Shown in pieces: positions 46,671 through 59,200 of a DNA stretch of 64,000 nt. Numbering within the stretch: position 1 is the first letter of the stretch; each line of letters starts with the position of its first letter. A program made the translations under genes and the position numbers. Under the pieces are notes generated by a model. The model had not been told where the DNA came from and ran no database searches. It saw only the letters and a program-made list of their open reading frames with translations. This stretch comes from Apostichopus japonicus (Eukaryota > Echinodermata > Holothuroidea > Aspidochirotida > Stichopodidae): positions 1,748,501 to 1,812,500 of the forward strand of contig NC_092576.1 in assembly GCF_037975245.1 (NCBI RefSeq). The letters are read 5' to 3'.

Positions 46671-49142
46671 ACCTCGTAGCTAGAGGTCTTGTGTGGGCAA
46701 AACTCCGGAAGTAAAGTTTACTTCCGGGGAACAGCCCAGCCACCGGGAAGGGACATTTTCTTCTTCCGTTTTCATTTAAGGCTAGATAATCCTTGGAGGG
46801 GTGAGGAGGGGAGGGGGGTGGTATTGCCCGCGTCCTATGTTCGTACTCCTGTTTACATAACCTTGTAGTCATGCTTTACTCATGTTGTTGCAACGATACA
46901 TCTAATATCAATGACTACTTCATGATGTTTGGTCCTTTCGTCAAAAGGACGTTAATGTGCTGCCATTTTGATGATTTCATTCGAGACATTGTAAATAGTT
47001 TCTCCAACCAGATATTTCTTCCCGTGTGTAAAGTATGTAAAAACTGTTAAAATAAAAGTCGATTTTTTTCTTTCTTCATCATATTTGGACTTACGGAAAC
47101 TTGATAATATTTCAAACGTTATCAAGATTGCGACATCTCAAACTATGTACACACAAAGAAAGCATTCTAATACTGGTCACAACTTTTCAAACTTCATCAA
47201 ATGATTTAACAACAATTCATCGTGTGGCAAAGAGGAGTTCTCAAAAGGCGACCTGAGAACCGAACCCTGCCAGTGAAAGGTTTCAATCCGGCCCCGCAAA
47301 ATACAAAATACAAGTTATTAAAATCCCTTATTCTAGCAGGCTTAAGGACCTGAGTATACCCCCATCGGCCTGACCTGTACATTGTTCAATCTTGGTACCG
47401 TAAAGTAAGATTTTGGTTCTTGCTGCAGGCCATTTTGCCCGGAATGATGTTTTTCTCTGACCCTCGAAGAAAAGATAGAAAGTACTAAGAAAAAATCTAT
47501 GTTGAATTGAGAACCTCAACAATGATGAACTATTAAAACGGATTGTTGTCGGATTTTAGTATTAAGTTTCAAAAATGTACCAAAGTAAGGGCAAAAAAAG
47601 GGGAAAAAATACTTTTTAAGAAAAAGTCGCCCAAGAAAGAACATGGGCACGAAAACCAAACTACCGAACGACTGGTCCGCTTCCAACCCCAGTCCCCTTG
47701 CATCGGGACTGTGACTGTGTGATCATCGTCGGGTGTGCATCACCATTCCCCTCGAAAGGGAACAGATACTACACATGCAATTATAGCCAAAAGGCCGAGA
47801 AGCGAAAGAAAGGGAAAAAATATGACGTCAAATCTAGTAGGAAATGACTTCTCGTGGGTGGAAATGCGTAAGCATTCTGATACCCTTAAATTTACGGTTA
47901 CCTGTTGTAATAATAAAGTATAATCACAGCTTAAAATATGGGGGAGGAGGAGGGGACGTGTGCGTGAAACCGATCACCCCTGCATGGTGGATTGAACTCG
48001 ACTCCTTGCCTGGTTCAACGGGGTTTTAACGTGACACAATGTGAGTGTATCATATTGCTTCCATTGGAACAAGGATTGAATTATTAACTCCCTGATTTGA
48101 ACAGGGAGCTCGTAAACTTGTCCCTGTTTGGAGCAACACAGCAATGAAGTGTGGCTGCAGATTGATTTTTTTTAAGAATAAATTTTGCGTTTTGTTTGAA
48201 CTTTGTTTGCGAGGGTCCTCGAAATCCAGGTCGGGCCGGAGTTAAAATTGTTAGGAGGAGAATACACTTATAAAGCTCAAGGCTATAAATATGAAATCAC
48301 ATTTAAGTGACACTGTATACTGAAATGAAGGCTATAGGTCTATGATCTTTCCTAAGATGACTTTATATTGACGAGGCGCCTTCTAAAATACTCAAAATTC
48401 CTCTTTAAAAATACACTTTCATAAATTTCGGGATATTTGGATGCTTGTTTGGGATCTCAATGTCTTTGGGAAATTTGAACGCTTAGACTATAGTTATACG
48501 TAAAAGTGCAAGATTTACACAAAGAAAAATGTCAAAGGCGCATGTACTATCGACGTCATAGGTAACCATGACTACCTGGATGGTCCCTTAGCTAACCGAA
48601 AAGGATCTTGGGACTGTTTTTGACAGTCTGAGTAAAGGCATACTTGGAAGCTGACCCAATTTCCACTTTTTACAAAACTCGTGGAAATGTCGAAATTTTG
48701 TTTTATTTTTGCCAGCTTTCAAAGTCACGTTTATTCTTTAACGTCGAATTTTTGAATCACAATAAAAGAATGAAGAAAGAGCGAGAGAGTCGTAAATAGA
48801 TTGATGGACCCGAACTTTTTGAAGAGAGCAACAACTGAAAACGACTGACGTAAATCAAGCCAGTTTGTGAAGTTTATACACTTTTCATGTTAATGTCAAT
48901 TATATATTATTATTATTATAATTATTATGATTGCATCTGACTGATCTCACTAGAATTTGAAATTAACGTATGTTTGCAATGTGACATGATTATACACAGT
49001 ACACGATATCATGATACGTACACCACATTTCAATTATTTTATGTGCAGTCTTTAAAGGAATATTTCAATGTTGTATACTCCGAGTTCAGACATAACTTTA
49101 TATGATGGTGTACGGTAGAGCTGAAGTGCCACACCGATGAGA

Positions 49143-52100
49143 TTATCTCTGATCAAGAATCGATCGGGGAAGGCGTTTGTAAGGCGAACTGACAGTTCGG
49201 GTTTCCGTAGATATTTGCAATTGAAAGGGGTAAAGTCTGTTGGATCCCCTTCCCCCGTATTTGCCGTTTGTGTTGCTAGGGATGGACGGAGACGAACGTC
49301 GAATGATGGGCATCTTCCCCAGGGTGGTGAGCTCAGTGGGGGAGGGGTTGTTCACAGAAAGATGAGGATCACAGCTTTCCTTCAATCTCGGATTCATTTG
49401 CCATTTAATCTATTGCAGATGGAAAAGAAAACAAAATAACAAATATAATAAATAACAACTATGAAAATATGTTACCAACAGCCAAATTTGATTTGAAAAG
49501 ATCCCACTACCAAATAACACATAATCTATCATAACTAAGATAAAAACAATAATAAAAAAAATACAGCCTATACGCAATACAACATTTTTATTGTTCCCCC
49601 TTTAAAATCAACTCACGGTTGAAGGTTCTTCTCGTTCGACAATGGACCCCTGGCTTCTACCATTATTTAGAAGTTTGGACCCAGTCATTCCTTTTGCCTT
49701 TCGGTTAGCAGACTTGTAGCAAACAAGCCCCGCCCTCGGAGCACACGTCTTCTGTAACTTGGCCGCTGCTAAAGCATTCATACTTTTCTCTCGAAGGTGT
49801 GAGTAGGTGTAAATTTCTCTTTTATGTATACAAACGAAAGAAAGAAAGATAGAGGGAAAAAACTTATCCCGTTAGAAAAAATATAGCCGTAACTAACAGT
49901 TAAGCAGCTATAAGGGCAGCGATAGCTTATATTTACTCAGTACTAGGCGGTGTTTCCCGAAGGATATACTTTCGATGTCTATACAACATATTTTCTTATA
50001 TGGATGATGTTTCTCCGAAAATGACGGAATATGGGTAAAACTGCTACAGTAATTGAGTTTATCATTTATGCTCGCGTCGAGGTGGGGAGGGGGAGATGAG
50101 GGGGTGCACGGGGATAGTTATAATACTGGAGCGGATGATGGGTATAACACTAAGATTAGCGACGCTATAATCTATGTAAGTATACCATATTCTCGAACTT
50201 TGTCTAATTTGTGAAGGTCACTCAACACAAACTTTACATTCTCTATTGTTTAATGGAAGGAAGAGCTGTAGGCCTAATGATTATTACTTTCGTAGCCATG
50301 TAGAATACTTTTGTGGCGTTGGCTTACCTGTACTGCTCTGCATATTGTTGGGAGTGATTAAAATGTTTAAAGGAGTATACAGGCTGTAATTCCATTTCCA
50401 GCTCCTGCCACATGTCTTTGTCTGTGACCTCTGAACTTGTTGGACGTGACCCCTGACCCTCTTTGATACCTCCTGCTCGAAGGACGGTCGAGGACGCGTG
50501 TTTGACCCCTAACCTCCCGGACGCACTTGTAGTTTGTCGTCCTGCTGTACGAGTATTCCAGCTGGAATTGTCCCCATGGTAATGAAGTCCCGTGGAACGC
50601 CGGTTGTGGAAGGATTTAGTCTTGTAAAAGCCACTGTCCGGGATACTATCATTCACAGAGAGATAGTGCAGATGTGGACACGTTATCCACTGACCAAGTC
50701 CCTATTAGGTACGATGAAAGGGACAAGATTTAATCATATTATATAGGCCCAAACACGATATAGAGTTAACAAAATACCAAGAACTTGGTATAAATAAATT
50801 GGATGGGCGGGAAGATGGACTGGGGTTGGGGTGGGAGGGGGGGAGGAGGGGCGTAGGGAGAGAGGAGGCAAGAATCTCCTCATATCTATCCACGATTACA
50901 ACACGTACACATTCTGGACGCTACATTCATAAATAGACTTGTCAATTTGTAATAGCCGCTCTATCGTAATCACCGCAACCGCACCTTCCATCTGATAGTT
51001 TCTATCATATTTAGGTGAAAAACCTGGTGAAATTTAATTTGTGGAGTTTTCCTTTTAAATCGGTGATAATTTTTATCAACGCTAACATTTTGTTAACAAT
51101 ACAGTTCATTATGAATTCCATTTTCAAGCTTTGATACAAATAATGAAACGAAAATCCAAACTTTGAAGATCACGCCAAACAAACAAATAAACGTTGCGGG
51201 TTTTTACATTGCATATAACTAACACAAGAGCGTATGTGTGCGTATGGTGTGTGTGTGTTGAGGGGGGGGGGGGGGGTTCACTCCCCCTTCAACCTTAAAA
51301 CACAAATAAAAAAATAATAAAATAATATAGGTTGTTATTGGCACAGTCTTGCGTGCAGACCTACTACTAGACCTAATGTAACTACGATGTGACGTTGAAT
51401 TCACAAATGTTAAGTTTAAGATTAACATATTTTTTTTATTTCATTCTTTCGATGAGAGAGCAACCCCAACCTCGCTTCAACCCCCCCCCCCCTCCCCCCG
51501 AGCCACACCTACTTCTCTGTTTTTTCAATATCCAGGATCCACCCCTGTACTATATTCGCATTGTAGAATGTAGAATATCTAGGATTAATCTTCTACTCAT
51601 TTATAATGATTCATGTTGCATTTGGAGGAAACAAAAATATCAGAGATATTGATCCCCCTTCCTTCTTGTTTCCTTATTTATTTATTTTTTCTTTTACTTC
51701 TATCCGAAAATATCGCTATCGCTAAATATGTATAAATGAACCTCCCATCCCCCTCCCCACCCCAGAAGAAGCAGCTACTTTGTGATTACCTCTGAAACCA
51801 GTCTGGGGCTGAGAAGGTGAATAAGTCTCGTGAATACTTCTTCTGACGTCATAAAATTCTGTATCTCATCCACCCCGGACACGTGACTTCCGGTCAGCTT
51901 TTGAGCGACCTCCGCGTCTCTGACCACGACGTGGCGTTTGTCGTGTTTCTTTTTACGTCTTTGATCCCTGGTGACATGCGAGGACACTTTCCCATGACTA
52001 CCGGACCACGCATCGTGGTCCCCTTCACCAATCGTCAGGAGACAGGCTTGGGCGTTGTGTTCAAACGTTGCTTTGTATTTACAAGGTAGATTGTGATGCG

Positions 52101-52278
52101 CCAGGAACTCGTACATGAGAGAAATGGGCGTACTACACTGTGGGGGCTGATAGCACTCATTATTGGTGGCGATAGAGCTGGTTATCAAATGTGACGTAGT
52201 ATCCGACGGGACCAACGAGATTTCACTTTGAGATACGGAGGTAGTGGCGTCTTCAAAGAACGGCTGTTGGCGATCCAT
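49143..52278 (-). CDS. Uncharacterised four-exon protein, 431 aa
   Basis: Exons on the minus strand: 52278-51790, 50701-50328, 49782-49617, 49409-49143. Donors are GAG|GTAATC, AG|GTAAGC and ACC|GTGAGT. Acceptors include TTTTCTTTTCCATCTGCAATAG. Lengths 489, 374, 166 and 267 join in one frame, 431 residues plus stop. Exon 1 encodes an acidic/Ser-rich N-terminus, a Lys/Arg run (RRKKKHDKRH) and a helical stretch (VDEIQNFMTSEEVFTRLIHLLSP). Later parts are Ser/Arg-rich and probably disordered (SANRKAKGMTGSKLL, MPIIRRSSPSIPS). There is no signal peptide, membrane segment or enzyme motif. I do not recognise the family. The start and end of exon 2 rest on splice sites of moderate quality. The gene is divergent from the exon at 53720. 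Confidence 0.7.
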
Positions 52279-53719
52279 GTGCTGATGTTATAAATTGTTA
52301 CAATTCATGATGGTAAAAGTAACTGGAAAATTTGAATTTAAGAAAAACAAATGGATGAATGCATGTATGAATGACTGACTAACTGAATGAATGGATGAAG
52401 CTAAGTTTGTTATCAAAGATCAAACGCTTTCTGTCATGACAAAAGTTCTGTTTATAACAATTGTTACCTTGAAAACGGTACTATTCGGTAGAGTGGATGT
52501 AAATTTCACCGAGAGGCTCAAAATGATGCGTAATGGTACCGCACTGTTTGGCCGCCGGCAGTTTTTTTTCGTCGAGTAGTGTTTCGCGTACCACTTTGTA
52601 CCCAAATCCCATGAAAATAGTCAAAATACAGTTCATTGGCTTGAAAGGCCAGGTTTTCTGATATAGGCTTACCGATCGAGAGGCAGAGGTGGAAATATGC
52701 AACACATTCTTCTACCCCATCATGTTCTTTTGAACTCCGGCTTATTATCAGAGGTAGATATATTTAATAGGTAGCCAAAGAAAGAAAATCAAAACAAGGT
52801 AAAAAAATAAAAAAATAAAGAAAAAAATAAGAAGAAGCAGGCAACGGAGCACTGCCCAATTAGCAACAGACTCCGTCTGAGCCAACGGGGGTTCGACAGG
52901 GTGGGTGGGGTGGGAAGTATGTCTTTAATGGGTAATTTAGGGAGGACAGTTGCTGAACACAGCGACAAACGCCTTTCCGGCCGTTTTCAAGGGAACGAAA
53001 CTTATTAGTGATTGAAACGGATGCTAGGCTGGTTATAGCGTCCTGCTAAAGTAAGTCTTTTACAAAGCATATGAACGTTCACGTTACCGTATTTTTCGAA
53101 CCGCCTCGGCGTGGACTAAACATGGAATTAACCCGATCAAGTTTGTGACGATAATCTCCCCGGCTTTTTTTTCTGAACCTTATTTGCCGCTTCCGCTGTG
53201 CACTTTGGTCACTTTTTTAGACGAACATCTCGAAATTACTCACGCGCACTACATTCATGCATTGCCGAAAGAGTTTGTTTACAGGTACTAGTAGCGATTG
53301 ATAAACATTCCAAGTTCAGCTTTCTTGCCCAATCAAACCTCGGGAATTTCCCAATTCACTGTGACGTCAAAATGATATGCAAATATCTGTCTAGCCGGAA
53401 ATATAATGTTTTATTCATCAGCCGGCTTTCATATAATTTCTTCAACATCACGTTGGCTTTCACGAGACGATACATTTGGTATATTCTCCCCTTTTCTCGA
53501 ATGTTTTCCAACAATTTTACATAACAATTTTTGTAATGTGTTAATATGCTTTTAAGAATGGTGACACTTACCCCCAAAACAAATAACAAGTATTTATGTC
53601 AATAAGATTTACAGTCGGTACAAAACCCAAGCTACGGCGCGAGTTAGAATACAGAGTAGAGCTATATCTCCCAGGCAAGCAGCAGCAGCTGAGGGCGAGA
53701 AAGAAGCAACAAGGGAGAG
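52279..53719. promoter_or_regulatory. Putative bidirectional promoter interval
   Basis: About 1.4 kb between the start codons of two divergent genes. The plus-strand start is preceded by a purine-rich, CAG/GAG-rich leader (53680-53719). No TATA box is obvious. A minus-strand frame at 52705-52481 was considered as an exon and not accepted. Confidence 0.35.
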
Positions 53720-53762
53720 ATGTCGGACCGGGACAGCGCTGAGGAACAACCTCAGGGACAGG
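53720..53762 (+). CDS. Candidate first coding exon of a plus-strand gene
   Basis: ATG in a good context (GGGAGAGATGT) encodes MSDRDSAEEQPQGQ plus one base, then a strong donor GTAAGC. The charged N-terminus, purine-rich leader and donor look like a genuine gene start. No following exon was found in the 10 kb to the window edge, so intron 1 would be long. The product cannot be named from 14 residues. Confidence 0.45.
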
Positions 53763-56700
53763 GTAAGCTTAGATTTATCCCCATTAGTGAACAAGTATAC
53801 AGATAAACAAGGTTATGTTCGACAAATGGTCTAGCAGTCGACAAAACTGATCGCATTTGATATCCATACTTGTGCAGTGGATGCCATATTTGATACGCTA
53901 CATTTTTGGGAGTGTAGAGATTTTACTACTGCTATACTACAGTCTCCCATCATAGCAATGTAACGTTAGTCAGTATGCACTGTCAAGATTGTGACCCTAC
54001 CGTAATTCAATTGAAATAAATGTGAGAAAATCACCATGGCAAGCATTTATCTTTATTCAATCCAATTCATTAATGCCCAAAGAAATTGTAGGCCCAAAGA
54101 AGGCGTGTGTCTTGTTCTTGTCGAAATGTGATCTTTGGACTTGTCATGGTTGCGAAAGTGGCCTTTTAACAAGCCTAATGTTAATGCTAGTGGTGATGTT
54201 GGATAGATATCCTAACGTGATATGTCTAACCTTCGAACAGCTGATTGGCCATCTTGATGCATTGGTCTTTAACTTTTGTAGGCCTACTGAGATGAGGCAA
54301 TGGTTAGCCTGTTAAAATTTGCGCATCATAAGTGTTAACACATATCACGGGAGTGGATCTAACAAATAAATCACGTGGATTATAGTAGAATTTTGTTAAT
54401 TTCATAAACTACAAGCAATACTTTGTAGGGATGACTTTTTTGTTTGTGTGCAATGTTTGTTGGTTGTCCATTGGACTTTCGAACTTCCTTTTACAGTTGT
54501 TCAGACAACAAAGTTGGTTGACCAAGAAGAAAAATGTGTTTATAAATGTATTTCTAAGTAGTTTGACTGAACCTGCTTTTTTCTAAGACTTCATCAAGGT
54601 TCAGCCCATTCTCGAAGGTTCCATTATCATGGACCATTCTCAAAGTCGGTATTTAGGTCGTGAACAACGGGCCTCATCTTGTTTTGGGAGGGGGGGGGGG
54701 CAGAAGGAAACAAATATGGTACTGTACAAATTTCCATGGATACAGACAATGTTTCTTCCCCCTGTCCCCCCTCCCCCAGCCTTTGATTGTGACATCAGTA
54801 CTTCTTCAATAGGGTACAACCAGGCTTCAAAGATCAGCCTTGCTTTGTCAATAGGGATAAGCTTACCTGTACGTTTAGACTTAGGACCAAATGTGATTTC
54901 TGTTACAGTTGGAGATTGCTTGAATTGTGACAATGTTCATGGAATAAATGATAACTTTACAAATCAGTATGTACAGTAGTAGTTTTTTTTTCTTGTTTAT
55001 TTATGATATAGTGGACAATTCATACAAATGTTTGTATAAAATTTAAAAGGGTCTGCCATTTTGATCCTAGCAGGACCTTCTAGAGCTCAGGAGAACATTG
55101 GTTGGAATTTTCTCCAGATTGCCTAAGTTAAAGGTCAGAAGTACCCCGCTTAGTATGCTAGGAATTCCGATAACAGTCACCCATGTTCCACTTCAACACA
55201 CATTTTCCTGGGCATTAATGGTAGTTGTGTGTGATACATACATAGACAGCTGCCCAGGTACAATAGGCCTACACTATAGTTGCCCATGTTTAAATGCCAA
55301 ATTGTAATAACATTTTTATGAATGCCAAAGTATGACTTTTCGTGATATATTTTAGCCATTTCTGGGAAGTTTAAAGCAAACTTAAGCACTGAATGCACAG
55401 ATTTTGTAAACTTATAAGTTTGCTTAGTAGGTAAATCTGTGAATATGTTGCTTCTAAGAGACAACATACATGCACAGTACTACAGTAGGCAAAGAATTGC
55501 AAACCTACTGCACACAGTATGCTCTGCATACTGCACAACAATTATCCAGCTAGAACCTTCTGAGAGATGGTGGGAGGGGGTGGGGTGGGGTGGGGTGGGG
55601 GCCAAGGGTTGGATGCGTACTAGGGTGCCTGGATGGCAGTTTCATGTATTAGTCATATAAAAAGGCACCAAAATGCAAATTTAAATTTTCAAAGCCTGGT
55701 ACTAATAGTGCATGGTTTTCTTGAACAGTGAACAGTTCAAACAGTGCAAAAGTAATATAAACAAACTGTTAAAATTTAAAGTTAATCCTTGAGTTTCAAG
55801 GCTAAATTTTAGGTTCTATAGGTCATTTGAATGACAGTTTGGGTCAGTAGTAACATTTGGTTCAGATGGCGCAAGCCGACATCTAAAGGGAATTTGGGGG
55901 GTTACTACCTTGGTGCCATCAGGTCATGTAGGGTCATATTTGGTAGGCATGGTGGCAGTGAATTGTGACAAAATGAATTGACCAAATCAATTGACCGTGT
56001 CATTGGTTTCAATGTCAAGCAATTTAATGGTGAGTGTATTAGCAGGATACTGTATACATGTATCCATTGAGCAGGACTTGCCTGCATTACTGTAATAACC
56101 TGAGATGTTTATTGTGTTAATGCTGTTAATGAACACAGGTCTTCGCTCATAGTACTGTAGATAGACTGTTCATTTTACCATGTGATTACACTGTGCAAGT
56201 CTGTGCTGGCAGAAATTATAATTCATCTTTCATGATTTTACGGTACCTGTGGACATTATTCATCAGAAATACGGAGGTCTGATTATATCCTCTGGTTTGC
56301 TGGAGACATGGTAACTACAGAATCTTTCGCTGGCTAGTAACGTCTCCCTAATATTGTAAGTCAGCCTTACGATACACCAAACAGCCACATCCTAGTCTTA
56401 AATGGTCATACAGTACCACTCAAACGCAAACACAGTACATGCATATATGTATACATGTACACTTTTCTTATGTTAAAATTTTGTGCTATCATAGCAAAAT
56501 TCAGACTTCATCAAGTTCATGTAAAGGTTAGCAGCCACCTACAGTAGTAGAGCATGGAGTGTATAAACCAACCTGTTGTTACAAGTACTGTACTGTCAAT
56601 AGTCGAGTACCTTCCATAATTTGCATACAGATCTCTCTGATGGCAGCTTGTACCAAAGTAGGAAGACACTATGGAGCTCTATGAAGTTACAGATTTTAAA

Positions 56701-56784
56701 GAGGTTATGAAATGAAAAATTTTCATGTCTTGGAATGGTTTATCTACATTAATACAACACCACCCAGTAATGTTATTAGTGAAA

Positions 56785-56856
56785 AAAAGTTTGCGTCCCA
56801 GGGACGCAAGCCCCCGAAAAAGTTTGCGTCTCGTAAAAAAAGCTTGCGTCCCAATC
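56785..56856. repeat. TTTGCGTCC hairpin cluster 1
   Basis: GTTTGCGTCCCAGGGACGCAA is an inverted repeat. It is followed at about 30-bp spacing by AGTTTGCGTCTCG and AGCTTGCGTCCCA, each preceded by a run of A. Confidence 0.75.
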
Positions 56857-58148
56857 GAAAACCAATTATGTTTATTGTATGACCTACTGTTACTTATACT
56901 AGTGTAGTATCACAGCCTATCCTTTGTGAATGTTATACACAATATAGGGCAGAAATGCTCAGTGCCTTAACTTCGCTATTTTTCAGGGGCAGCCGGGGGC
57001 GCCCCTCCTTTCGACCAGCCTGCCATTTCAACCCATTTTACCCCCAGTCCCCCTCCGTCATCCGTCCTACTTCCCTACTCGCCAACTCCGTAGTAGATCC
57101 GTGCTTTGACATTGCAGCGATTCCAACAAGCAACTCTTCAAAAATCCCAGTACCTACAGTGTGCATATCTCTCGCTAAATTCCAGTTCACTGTACTACTG
57201 CATGTACATGCTTGTTCGAGCTTCTTTTTCAACTACACATGCGCAAATCCTTAAAATCTGATCCAACATTTATCCTGGCTCTTTGCAAGCAATAATCTAT
57301 ACAAAAATTACAGTAGGTCTATGTGAATAGTTTTTTACGAAATGTGGATTTTAAAAATATCAGTTCAATGTTCTAAAGTACAGTCGTTTTCACAGGAATG
57401 TTCTGCCAAAATAACATTTACTGAAGCATGTGGTTAATTGGACCACAAAATTTTTTTGCAACAGAAACTACTGATGGTAAGAATGCACATTTTACATTAG
57501 CAACTATTAATAATATAGAGAGAAGAAACATACTGTGAGCTGAAATATCCTGTTCAGGATCAGAGATGAAAGCTTCCCAAAAAAATCATAGATTGTCTCC
57601 ACTCATTAACATTTTCTGATGAAAACAATGATTCAAATATTACGAAGCCTCTTCGTTGTCAAAAGTTATACGTACATATGTGACAAGGCCTAACGTTATG
57701 ATATTGGAGTGCACACACATGATAGCCTATACCGCAAAATAACTTTACTATCTCTACACAAGGAAAAGTAAGTTGCAAGTAATTGTTGTTAAACAACATA
57801 CTCCGCGTTCACTGAGCACTACAGGTGCAAGAATTTTCACAGACAATGGATGGGGACTTATAACCAATCAAATCACGGGAATTTTGAAAAAGCATCATTG
57901 TCTATTTTTAGCATGAAAATCTCCGTAATGGGGTGTTGTTAACCCTGTACCTTGCGGTTGATTGTTATGATACATTTATTTTCAAACAAATTCAATGATC
58001 TGTTGGAGTAGGAGAAATTTTGCTTCTTGTTAGAAGAAGTTGTGGTCTTTTGAAAAGAAATAATGTTCATTCCAAAATGTGTTTTGACAGTTTTGTTATG
58101 TTTTCCGTTGACCTAGTTGTGAGTGTGTATACTTGGGGTTTGTTTCTC

Positions 58149-58245
58149 AAAAAAAAAGTTTGCGTCCGCGGGACACAAGCAATTTGAAGATTTTGCGTCC
58201 CTGGCCAAAACATTGCGTTCCGGACGCAGAATCCTGCGTTCGTAA
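58149..58245. repeat. TTTGCGTCC hairpin cluster 2
   Basis: An A9 run, then GTTTGCGTCCGCGGGACACAA, TTTTGCGTCCCTGG, ATTGCGTTCCGGACGCA and CCTGCGTTCG at 20-30 bp spacing. Same word and same A-run context as the cluster 1.3 kb upstream. Confidence 0.75.
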
Positions 58246-59200
58246 CAATGCTGCCACCCATGCACAACTTTCGGTAAATACGGCTTCAAACGCCAGAAAT
58301 TCGCTGTCAAAGTATTCCCTAGAGACCTCTCGAGCTGCCACTCGTAAAAAAAAAGCAAAGCTGCCCACCGCAGTTCATCTGACGTCATCAAAGGAACCAT
58401 TTCAGCCAAAGCCGACTTCCCGCTGTTTATCGATACGGCGTTATACAGTTTACAACAATGTAACCACTACACTCTTCTCATCAATTGTCTTCTCCCGAAT
58501 CTTCCGATTCCGAGGAAATAGGACTTCACCTCTCAGGACATTTGTAAGCTTTGACTAAAATTATTTTCTTGAGGAAGAAGAGGAGGAAATAGTTTTAAGG
58601 GTGATGAAGATATCGGTGTTTTTCCCTATCAATTGAGCCCCTTGCAGAAGAATTGTAAAACGATCCCGATTGCCGAGACGCGTCGCTGCCGTGCGAAGTC
58701 CCAGAGCAGAACGGTTAGACGACCCTGAACCGAAACTGGTCGGTTGAGCATAAACAAAACCACCGTTATTAAGACCTTCCTATGATATAAATTATCTCGA
58801 ATGTCGATGATCCTGCTACTTAACTTCGTAGCGAAGCTTCTACAATTTTGTGACTTGCAGTGCAAGGAAAACGTGATATTCTGTTACAGTGCAACCCCAT
58901 AGTAGTACTGGTAACATGGCCCTAGACCTAACTAATAGACGTTGCATAACAGGCTACTGTAGCCCGTGTAATTGTATCATCCAACGTTACGTAAAATCAC
59001 AACACAACACCAGTTTTACCACAAAAGAAATCTTGCAGATCCAGAATTGATTGTTCTAAAACCAACTGGCTCTAAGTTTTGTGCAAAATATTAGGTAACC
59101 AACAAAAAATCGTCATTTGCTGTATGCTATGGTCATAACAAGTAATTTGGCAACAGTATAGGCCTACAGGCACTCATAACGTTGTGTATGTGTAGTTTTT

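Larger units (their letters stand above)
38441..49142. other. Gene-poor intergenic DNA, about 10.7 kb
   Basis: AT-rich sequence with poly-T and poly-A runs, (AAT)n at 44359-44377, TTTTA repeats at 44505-44530, several C or G runs (40520-40532, 44640-44650, 45837-45848), and AATAAA clusters near 46072-46088. The stretch 45164-45890 begins CAGTGGCGAGGGG and ends TGCCACTG and may be a decayed hAT-like element, but its flanks do not match. I found no convincing coding exon on either strand. Confidence 0.45.
53763..59200. other. Presumed first intron or intergenic DNA
   Basis: No exon I can support. It is rich in TACAGTA / GTACTGTA words. Notable items are a G12 run at 54689, GGTGGGGTGGGG repeats at 55570-55600, a CAGGGGCAGCCGGGGGCGCCCCTCC palindromic-type segment near 56985, and two TTTGCGTCC hairpin clusters listed separately. 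Confidence 0.4.

Noticed and set aside
47230-47300. Intact tRNA gene
   Set aside because: Only a weak B-box-like GGTTTCAATCC is present. No acceptor stem or D-arm pairs.
49137-49439. Plus-strand 100-codon frame
   Set aside because: It is antisense to exon 4 of the 431-aa gene, whose minus-strand frame has a strong acceptor and matching phase.
49617-49620. End of the orphan gene at the TGA just after exon 3
   Set aside because: The stop lies behind a GTGAGT donor, and exon 4 continues in phase, so it is more likely intronic.
52481-52705. Minus-strand frame containing YKVVRETLLDEKKLPAAKQ as an upstream exon
   Set aside because: The sequence is plausible, but no donor or acceptor connects it in phase to the 52278 start, and a stop follows.
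54629-54979. 116-codon plus-strand frame as a second exon of the 53720 gene
   Set aside because: It crosses G and C runs and has no acceptor in a matching phase. Its composition is not convincing.
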